Below are positions 45,912 to 51,353 of a stretch of 51,353 nt of DNA, in pieces. A program made the position numbers and the translations under genes. Below the pieces are notes generated by a model. The model saw only the letters and a program-made list of their open reading frames with translations, had not been told where the DNA came from and ran no database searches. The stretch is taken from contig SFMO01000190.1 of assembly GCA_004554385.1 (NCBI GenBank), positions 1-51,353 of the forward strand, written 5' to 3'. The stretch is from Ruminococcus flavefaciens. GTDB lineage: Bacteria > Bacillota > Clostridia > Oscillospirales > Ruminococcaceae. Each line of letters begins with the position of its first letter. Position 1 is the stretch's first letter.

Positions 45912-48509
45912 TCATGTTGCAATGAGCTTTCCGTTTGCGTCAAGGTCTATGTCAATAATGTCACCTGCGGAGAGATTTCCGCCGATTATTCGCTTAGCCG
46001 CAAGAGTCTCCACGTTGCGCTGGATAAATCTTCTCAGCGGTCTTGCACCGAAGTTAGGATCGTATCCGCAGTCAACGATATAGCTCTTGGCTTCATCGCT
46101 TACCTTTATGGTTATGTGCTTGTCGTCAAGACGCTTCTGAAGGTCAGTAAGCATGAGATCAACGATCTTCATTATATTGTCCTTTGTAAGGGGCTTGTAG
46201 AAGATTATCTCGTCGAGACGGTTGAGAAACTCAGGTCTGAACTGCGTTTTCAGCAGTCCCTCAACCTGTGAACGCGCTTCGTCGGTTATCTCGCCGTTTT
46301 CGCCGATACCGTCAAGGATATACGGTGAACCCAGATTTGATGTGAGTATGATGATAGTGTTCTTGAAGTCCACAGTTCTGCCCTGAGAATCGGTTATACG
46401 TCCGTCGTCAAGGACCTGAAGCAGGATATTGAACACATCGGGATGAGCCTTCTCTATCTCATCAAAGAGTACAACAGAGTACGGCTTCCTGCGGACTGCC
46501 TCTGTCAGCTGACCGCCCTCGTCGTATCCCACATATCCGGGAGGCGCTCCGATAAGACGGCTTACACTGAATTTCTCCATATATTCGCTCATATCGATAC
46601 GGATAATATTTCTCTCGTCATCGAAAAGTATCTCCGAAAGAGCCTTTGCAAGTTCGGTCTTGCCCACACCTGTAGGTCCGAGGAAAAGGAACGAACCGAT
46701 TGGTCTGTCGGGAGCCTGTATGCCTGCACGTGAACGCAGGATAGCCTCGCTGACCTTTGTAACTGCTTCGTCCTGTCCGATAACTCTCTTGTGGAGCAAT
46801 CCTTCCAGACCGAGAATCTTCTCCTTTTCGCCCTCCATTAGCTTTGAAACAGGGATACCTGTCCAGCGGCAGACTATCTTTGCTATCTCGTCTTCAGTTA
46901 CCTTGTCGCGGAGCAGTCTGCCGTTTTCAACATCGTGCTCAGCCTGCTTTTCAAGCTCCTCCAGCTCCTTCTGAAGCTGCGGGAGCTTTCCGTATTTAAG
47001 CTCTGCCGCCTTGTTAAGGTCGTACTCACGCTCAGCCTTGTCTATCTCACTGCCTGTGCGCTCTATCTCCTCGCGGAGCTTCTGAACAGCGGAGATGTCG
47101 TTCTTCTCATTTTCCCACTTAGCCTTCATGCCCTTGAACTTCTCGCGGAGCTCTGCAAGCTCCTTCTGTATCTCTTCAAGGTGCTCCTGAGAGATGTTGT
47201 CGCTTTCCTTTTTGAGGGCAGCTTCTTCAATTTCCAGCTGAACTATCTTACGTGAGATAACATCAAGCTCTGTAGGCATTGAATCCATTTCCGTGCGTAT
47301 CGTTGCGCAGGCTTCATCAATAAGGTCTATTGCCTTATCGGGAAGGAATCTGTCGGTGATGTATCTGTTTGAAAGCACTGCAGCAGAAATAAGAGCATTA
47401 TCGCTTATCTTGACACCGTGGAATACCTCATAGCGCTCCTTGAGTCCACGAAGGATTGATATAGTATCCTCAACGCTTGGCTCATCGACCATGACAGGCT
47501 GGAAACGTCTTTCAAGAGCAGGGTCCTTTTCAATGTACTGGCGGTACTCGTTAAGGGTAGTGGCGCCGATACAGTGGAGCTCACCTCTTGCAAGCATAGG
47601 CTTCAGAAGGTTTCCAGCGTCCATAGCGCCGTCAGTCTTTCCTGCACCGACGATAGTGTGAAGCTCATCAATGAAGAGCAGTATCTGTCCGTTGCTGTTT
47701 TTTATCTCATTGAGGACAGCCTTCAGACGCTCCTCGAACTCGCCGCGGTACTTTGCTCCTGCGACGAGAGCTCCCATATCAAGCGAGAAGACCTTGCGGT
47801 CCTTAAGGCTGTCGGGAACGTCTCCTGCCACGATACGAAGGGCAAGTCCCTCTGCAATAGCAGTTTTTCCGACGCCCGGCTCACCGATGAGCACAGGGTT
47901 GTTTTTCGTCTTTCTTGACAGTATGCGGATAACGTTTCTGATCTCGCTGTCACGTCCGATAACGGGATCGAGTTTATTCTTTCTTGCAAGTCCCACAAGC
48001 TCCTGTCCGTACTTGGTGAGGACATCGTAGGTGTCCTCGGGATTCTCGCTTGTGACTCTTGTATTGCCTCTGACTGACATAAGAGCGCTGAGAAAGGAAT
48101 CCTTAGTTATATTAAATGTTGTAAGGAGCTGTGAAACGTCTCTGTCCTTGCTGTCAATCAGTGAGAGCATAAGGTGCTCTACAGAAACGTACTCGTCCTT
48201 CATATTTGAAGCAATGCCCTCTGCGGATGTGAGTACACGGTCGCACTCCGCAGATATACCGATGTTACTGCTCCTGCCGCTTCCTGTTACTTTAGGAAGG
48301 CCATTCAGCTTCTTCTCGATCTCCCCATCGAAAATATCCTCATCAATGTTCATTTTCTTAAGAAGCTGTGGAATGAGGCCGTTTTCCTGCCTTACAAGCC
48401 CTGCAAGGAGATGTATGGGCTCGATAACGGAATTCGACTTCATAACAGCAATGCTCTGAGCCTTTCTGACGGCATCGATTGATTTCTGAGTTAATTTTTC
48501 AGCATTCAT
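45912..48509 (-). CDS. clpB: ATP-dependent disaggregase ClpB
   Basis: The 865-residue chaperone has the Clp N-domain (1-145), AAA-1 with Walker A GEPGVGKT (209-216) and LFIDELHT, and the coiled-coil M-domain (about 410-530). AAA-2 follows with GPTGVGKT (611-618), VLFDEIEKAHPDVFN, and the sensor-2 GARPLRR near the end. The M-domain identifies ClpB rather than ClpC/ClpA. It extracts proteins from aggregates with DnaK. AAGGAG precedes the ATG. It lies 48 bp downstream of a ribbon-helix-helix gene and apparently has no promoter of its own. Confidence 0.97.
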   Translation of the reverse strand: MNAEKLTQKSIDAVRKAQSIAVMKSNSVIEPIHLLAGLVRQENGLIPQLLKKMNIDEDIFDGEIEKKLNGLPKVTGSGRSSNIGISAECDRVLTSAEGIASNMKDEYVSVEHLMLSLIDSKDRDVSQLLTTFNITKDSFLSALMSVRGNTRVTSENPEDTYDVLTKYGQELVGLARKNKLDPVIGRDSEIRNVIRILSRKTKNNPVLIGEPGVGKTAIAEGLALRIVAGDVPDSLKDRKVFSLDMGALVAGAKYRGEFEERLKAVLNEIKNSNGQILLFIDELHTIVGAGKTDGAMDAGNLLKPMLARGELHCIGATTLNEYRQYIEKDPALERRFQPVMVDEPSVEDTISILRGLKERYEVFHGVKISDNALISAAVLSNRYITDRFLPDKAIDLIDEACATIRTEMDSMPTELDVISRKIVQLEIEEAALKKESDNISQEHLEEIQKELAELREKFKGMKAKWENEKNDISAVQKLREEIERTGSEIDKAEREYDLNKAAELKYGKLPQLQKELEELEKQAEHDVENGRLLRDKVTEDEIAKIVCRWTGIPVSKLMEGEKEKILGLEGLLHKRVIGQDEAVTKVSEAILRSRAGIQAPDRPIGSFLFLGPTGVGKTELAKALSEILFDDERNIIRIDMSEYMEKFSVSRLIGAPPGYVGYDEGGQLTEAVRRKPYSVVLFDEIEKAHPDVFNILLQVLDDGRITDSQGRTVDFKNTIIILTSNLGSPYILDGIGENGEITDEARSQVEGLLKTQFRPEFLNRLDEIIFYKPLTKDNIMKIVDLMLTDLQKRLDDKHITIKVSDEAKSYIVDCGYDPNFGARPLRRFIQRNVETLAAKRIIGGNLSAGDIIDIDLDANGKLIAT

Positions 48510-48557
48510 AATATTTCTCCTTTCGATCTTAACTGTTGACTTAAAACAACTTCATGA

Positions 48558-49202
48558 CTAAATAATGTATTTTTCAAGCAGTGCGCGATAATTCTTTTCA
48601 AGAACAGGAGCGCTGTCTCCGAATCCATCGGGAGCAGCAAAATATGTTTTAACAGCCCTGTCAAGGTCTTTGATGTACTCTCCGATGGCTGTACCTGCCT
48701 CCTCAACGCCAAGAGTACGGGTATTTATCAGTTTACGTGAAAAGCTTCCGTCCCCTATCTCACAGCTGTAGCTGCTCACACCCAGACGTGACAGGTATGC
48801 GTTTTCAAGATTAGCCCTGTAGGCGAAAAAGCTGTGGAACATATCTATAAGCTGTGCGCTCTGAGTCCTGATCGACACTCTCAGCGTACCCAGATAATCT
48901 CCGGGGGCTCTGTCAAGCTCGACCTTATAATTAATAGTCGGACGATACTTATATTCCAGAGCTGTTCTGACAGTCATAAGTGACGGTGAACGCTGCTCCT
49001 GAACTCTGAAGCCGCTGCTGACCAGCTCTGCAACCTGCTCGAAGATCTCCCTCATACGCATTTCGGGAGTGACACATGAGAGATGCTCGGCAAGTATCTG
49101 ATTGATCAGATTAGAGCGGCTGGTCCCGAGGCGATATGCCTGTCGGTCGACCGCCTTGATGACATCGTCCATAAGAACGAGACTGTAAACGCTTTTTTTC
49201 AC
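48558..49202 (-). CDS. Ribbon-helix-helix protein upstream of clpB
   Basis: The 214-residue protein starts with GTG. Residues 1-42 fit a CopG/Arc ribbon-helix-helix (SVYSLVLMDDVIKAVDRQAY, then GTSRSNLINQILAEHL). The remaining roughly 170 residues show no named domain; they contain KYRPTINYKVELDR, LGTLRVSIRTQSAQLIDMFHSFFAYR and a C-terminal helix. I infer a DNA-binding regulator that probably controls its own operon with clpB. In most Firmicutes clpB is under CtsR or HrcA; no CIRCE or CtsR heptad repeat is seen here. The start follows AAGGGAAGTGAG at a slightly long spacing. Confidence 0.75.
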   Translation of the reverse strand: MKKSVYSLVLMDDVIKAVDRQAYRLGTSRSNLINQILAEHLSCVTPEMRMREIFEQVAELVSSGFRVQEQRSPSLMTVRTALEYKYRPTINYKVELDRAPGDYLGTLRVSIRTQSAQLIDMFHSFFAYRANLENAYLSRLGVSSYSCEIGDGSFSRKLINTRTLGVEEAGTAIGEYIKDLDRAVKTYFAAPDGFGDSAPVLEKNYRALLEKYII

Positions 49203-49224
49203 GGATAGCTCACTTCCCTTCTGT

Positions 49225-49273
49225 TGTTATATAGATAATAACACGGATTATAGAATTTGTCAAGCGGATTATA
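49225..49273 (-). promoter_or_regulatory. Candidate operator: direct and inverted repeats over the RHH-clpB promoter
   Basis: TATAATCCG occurs twice (minus strand 49273-49265 and 49252-49244), exactly 21 bp apart, two helical turns, bracketing the -35 box. TGTTAT/ATAACA (49225-49230/49238-49243) is an inverted repeat across the -10 box and start site. Confidence 0.5.
49235..49263 (-). promoter_or_regulatory. Promoter of the RHH-clpB operon
   Basis: The minus strand reads TTGACA (49263-49258), 17 bp, TATTAT (49240-49235), with extended TGT. Confidence 0.8.
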
Positions 49274-49300
49274 TAATTTTTCACACAAATTTCACAGAGT

Positions 49301-49328
49301 AAAAAAAGTCCGCTCACGAGGAGCGGAG
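49301..49328 (-). terminator. Terminator at the end of the candidate small RNA
   Basis: On the minus strand CCGCTC and GAGCGG form a 6-bp stem with loop CTCGT, followed by ACTTTTTTT. Confidence 0.75.
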
Positions 49329-49555
49329 AATTCGACCCAAACGATTTTCATCGCTTAGCACTGTAGGTCGAGCCATAGATAATAAGTTAAAAAAAGTTAT
49401 TGAGAATAGAAAACATGAAAAAATTACAAATGAAAGGGGTTAGTTTTATTACTTGACAAAACTATTTCTATGGCGTGCAAGTGAACCAATACACAATATC
49501 AAGCACATGAGAGGGGAGGGTACTTGATATTGAATACCAATATTCTTCATTTGCT
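49301..49555 (-). ncRNA. Candidate small RNA with a C-rich hairpin loop
   Basis: On the minus strand a promoter (49562-49590) is followed by a perfect 10-bp hairpin, CAATATCAAG/CTTGATATTG (49532-49523/49503-49494), whose 19-nt loop contains CCCTCCCCTC, the complement of a Shine-Dalgarno sequence. Further on, TCGACC/GGTCGA encloses a CGAT-GAAA-ATCG tetraloop stem, and a terminator follows at 49301-49328. No frame with a ribosome-binding site is present. Length would be about 255 nt. No match to SRP RNA, RNase P, tmRNA or 6S landmarks is apparent. Confidence 0.5.
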
Positions 49556-49561
49556 GATATT

Positions 49562-49590
49562 ATTATATTGCAAATCTACGTAGTTTACAA
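49562..49590 (-). promoter_or_regulatory. Promoter of the candidate small RNA
   Basis: The minus strand reads TTGTAA (49590-49585), 17 bp, TATAAT (49567-49562). Confidence 0.6.
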
Positions 49591-49594
49591 TATA

Positions 49595-49630
49595 CAAAAG
49601 TACACTAAAATAAATAATAGTGTACTTTTG
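49595..49630 (-). terminator. Long hairpin after the carbohydrate-binding lipoprotein gene
   Basis: CAAAAGTACACTA and TAGTGTACTTTTG (49595-49607/49618-49630) form a perfect 13-bp stem with a 10-nt loop. The T-run lies within the stem, so termination may be partial. The stretch 49631-49746 is AT-rich and shows nothing else. Confidence 0.6.
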
Positions 49631-49746
49631 CTTGATTTTTCTATTTTTTCACAGTTAATTTTTTGTGAATAAGTTATTTATAATGTCATATTTACAATTA
49701 TAATATAAATAGAGTTTCCTCGCTGTAGAATATTTAGTTTATATTA

Positions 49747-51117
49747 CTATTCAATCCCTGTAAATTTAACAGAAAACTGATTGCCGCCATCTGATACATC
49801 GAAGCTGTCGCTGAACATACTGTTGACCGAGATTCGGAAGCTGCTGCCGCTTGAAACCTCGGGAGCAAGCATCAGAACACATCTGAAGCTGTTATGTGGC
49901 TGGAAGGATACCATTTTCTGACTGTTGAGGAAACACTCAACTGTACTTCCGCCATCGCAGTTTTCTCCCAGATCTGCCACTATATAAGGCACCTCGCAGT
50001 ATGTAGGCACAGAGACCTTGCTGCCTGCTGCATATACATATCCGCCTGTGTAGCTGAAGCTGCTTGCGGCATATATCGAGCTCTTCTCCTCCTTAGTACC
50101 GCCGGAAAGTACTGTAGATCCGCCGTTGATGTTCAGGGTTCCCTTTGACTTGATACCGTTTGTGCCGCCCTTGACAGTAATATTTCCGTCGTTTATTGTA
50201 ATATCATCGTTGGCAATAATACCCGATTTTCTTGAATCGATATTATAAGTACCGCTCTCGATGATAACATCGTCATCGCTGTTGATACCGTGAGAGGCTG
50301 TAGCAGTTACATTCAGCTCACCATTGCCTTTAAGTCTGATAGTATCGTTGGAGAATATTGCTCCCGTATCCTGAACGCCCTTCTTCTCAACATCGCTGCT
50401 GATAAAGTTCACAGAGCCTTCCTTAGGCTTTATTGTACAGCGCTTGGCTTCCTCTATAAAAATTGCAGGAGCAGACGAATTTGTAATATTCACGCCATTG
50501 AGGACCACCGTCACCTTGTCTTCAGAAGTGCCTGTATTTACACGTATCTGTCCGTCGGTCAGACCGCCTGTGAAGATATAGTCGCCGCCAGCTGTTATTG
50601 TGACCACAGAGCCGTTTACAGTAACATTGCTTCCTTTGACCTTGGGTGTTCCGCCGCTGCCCAGATCAATTTCTGCAGCATACTCCTTTACTTCCTCGGC
50701 TGAACCGCCGCTCACACTTTCAGAGCCGCCCTGGGAGGTATTGTTATTATTATTATTGTTATTATTATTGTTATTATTTGCAGAGCCGCTGCCTGTTGTG
50801 CTTTGAGGCTTTGCTGAATTATCTTTCTTGGCAGTGGTAGTCGTATCGGACTTCTTCTCCCCTGCCTTTGCAGTAGTTGTGGTAGTCTTCTTATCAGTTT
50901 TTTCCTCTGATTTGGTAGTAGAAGCCTTTTCGCTTTCCTTTTTATCCGTATCGGACGTATCTGACTTCTTTGTATTCTTTTCAGTAGTTGTTTCTGCATT
51001 GTCTGTCACAATGCTGTCATTTACCTCAGAGGTCTTCAAATCGTCCTTGCCGCATGAATATCCGCTGAAGATCATTGTTATTGCAGCAGCTGCTGCCAGA
51101 AGTCTTGAATATTTCAT
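49747..51117 (-). CDS. Carbohydrate-binding-domain (DUF4353-type) lipoprotein
   Basis: The 456-residue product has a signal ending near Cys22 (SGYSCGKDD, a relaxed lipobox). A low-complexity Thr/Lys/Ser linker (about 28-140) includes 13 consecutive Asn (114-126). A beta-helical region (about 145-360) follows, with units such as GSVVTITAGGDYIFTGGLTD, GELNVTATASHGINSDDDV, GNITVKGGTNGIKSKG. This is the DUF4353 carbohydrate-binding domain pattern, often encoded beside VTC-type polyphosphate polymerase and CotH genes in Ruminococcus. The last 90 residues form a separate beta domain. AAGGAG precedes the ATG. It is probably cotranscribed with the upstream gene by readthrough, since no promoter is evident between them. 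Confidence 0.85.
   Translation of the reverse strand: MKYSRLLAAAAAITMIFSGYSCGKDDLKTSEVNDSIVTDNAETTTEKNTKKSDTSDTDKKESEKASTTKSEEKTDKKTTTTTAKAGEKKSDTTTTAKKDNSAKPQSTTGSGSANNNNNNNNNNNNNTSQGGSESVSGGSAEEVKEYAAEIDLGSGGTPKVKGSNVTVNGSVVTITAGGDYIFTGGLTDGQIRVNTGTSEDKVTVVLNGVNITNSSAPAIFIEEAKRCTIKPKEGSVNFISSDVEKKGVQDTGAIFSNDTIRLKGNGELNVTATASHGINSDDDVIIESGTYNIDSRKSGIIANDDITINDGNITVKGGTNGIKSKGTLNINGGSTVLSGGTKEEKSSIYAASSFSYTGGYVYAAGSKVSVPTYCEVPYIVADLGENCDGGSTVECFLNSQKMVSFQPHNSFRCVLMLAPEVSSGSSFRISVNSMFSDSFDVSDGGNQFSVKFTGIE
50740..50778 (-). repeat. Trinucleotide tract encoding poly-asparagine
   Basis: Thirteen consecutive AAT/AAC codons in the lipoprotein linker. Mixed codons limit slippage, but length variation between strains is likely. 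Confidence 0.9.
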
Positions 51118-51153
51118 AATAATTTCTCCTTTTCCCCTTTAGAAACACCCTGA

Positions 51154-51195
51154 TATAAAATTTGCCAGACTCAATAGATGTATTAAGTCTGGCAA
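51154..51195 (-). terminator. Terminator after the right-edge gene
   Basis: TTGCCAGACT and AGTCTGGCAA (minus strand 51195-51186/51171-51162) form a 10-bp stem, followed by ATTTTATA. Some readthrough into the lipoprotein gene is likely. Confidence 0.75.
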
Positions 51196-51225
51196 TTGGT
51201 AGGAGAGGGTTTTCTATATTATTAA

Positions 51226-51351
51226 TTAGTTTTCATAGATCTTGTCGTCATACTTGAAGAAGACGAGATTGATTGTCATATTGCCGTTGAGGGCACGAAG
51301 CTCGTCAACGAATTTCTTCTGGTCGATATTATCGAGAACATCAACGCTGTA
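51226..51351 (-). CDS. C-terminal fragment of a protein running off the right edge
   Basis: The last 41 codons are visible and read YSVDVLDNIDQKKFVDELRA, then NGNMTINLVFFKYDDKIYEN and the stop. The phrasing (a Lys/Asp turn, FVDELRxLNGNMTI) resembles the end of DUF4956-type membrane proteins, which neighbour VTC-domain and CotH genes in this lineage; the fragment is too short to be sure. The downstream neighbour, a carbohydrate-binding-domain lipoprotein, fits that context. Confidence 0.55.
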   Translation of the reverse strand, partial: YSVDVLDNIDQKKFVDELRALNGNMTINLVFFKYDDKIYEN

Positions 51352-51353
51352 GA

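Noticed and set aside
49321..49375. tRNA or tmRNA fragment suggested by GGGTCGAATTC
   Set aside because: No acceptor stem, anticodon arm or CCA can be laid out, and the segment pairs better as an enclosed tetraloop stem.
1..51353. CRISPR array, prophage or secondary-metabolite cluster
   Set aside because: No regularly spaced repeats, phage structural or integrase genes, or biosynthetic core enzymes were seen.

Overview
The window looks like chromosome from a fibre-degrading Ruminococcus-type Firmicute (Oscillospirales). The grounds are protein resemblance, not a database match: type I dockerin modules end a leucine-rich-repeat protein, a GH30 glycosidase and a redox lipoprotein. BspA-type repeats, Shine-Dalgarno sites close to AGGAGG, near-consensus sigma-A promoters with 17-bp spacers, and an S-box upstream of metK also fit. 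There are no rRNA or tRNA genes, no CRISPR array and no prophage. The only mobile-element trace is the 3' end of an IS3-family element at the left edge.

Layout. 1-2.0 kb: IS remnant, DUF3737 beta-helix protein, YczE-like membrane protein. 2.1-3.3 kb: secreted LRR-dockerin protein. 3.3-8.3 kb: a LysR regulator divergent from a small redox and ester-chemistry operon (alpha/beta hydrolase lipoprotein, sugar O-acetyltransferase, cyclophilin-like/flavodoxin/dockerin lipoprotein, FMN reductase). 8.3-14.8 kb: S41 protease-like membrane protein, DAHP synthase, two RadC paralogues, a VOC protein, and metK under a SAM-I riboswitch. 14.8-17.4 kb: a candidate small RNA and a two-component system. 17.5-25.2 kb: a GGDEF/EAL protein with phosphofructokinase, phosphohexomutase, a PPOX-fold protein and a GT-C-like membrane protein. 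25.2-30.2 kb: rpmE, a YigZ protein, then dgt-dnaG-rpoD. 30.2-34.6 kb: a second EAL protein carrying a beta-solenoid tail behind a leader that can fold into an H-type pseudoknot, then ychF and an AT-rich unknown gene. 34.7-37.0 kb: a divergent glutamine-synthetase-like enzyme, its ANTAR regulator and a VOC protein. 37.0-39.2 kb: an ECF sigma/anti-sigma operon whose third gene is frameshifted, and a cytoplasmic LRR protein. 39.2-43 kb: an ABC exporter pair whose 5' UTR can fold into a perfect four-way junction. 43.2-45.8 kb: GH30-CBM32-CBM32-dockerin glycosidase. 45.9-49.3 kb: clpB behind a ribbon-helix-helix protein. 49.3-51.35 kb: a second candidate small RNA, a carbohydrate-binding-domain lipoprotein and the end of one more gene.

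How the genes work together. Most of the window is housekeeping (replication initiation, transcription, SAM and aromatic synthesis, sugar-phosphate metabolism, protein disaggregation) mixed with plant-cell-wall and surface functions. Two EAL proteins suggest c-di-GMP signalling. The most unusual signals are in RNA: the pseudoknot leader of the EAL/beta-solenoid gene, the four-way-junction leader of the ABC operon, and two intergenic transcripts with C-rich loops able to pair with Shine-Dalgarno sequences. All structures were found by reading complementarity by eye. No folding or database search was run.
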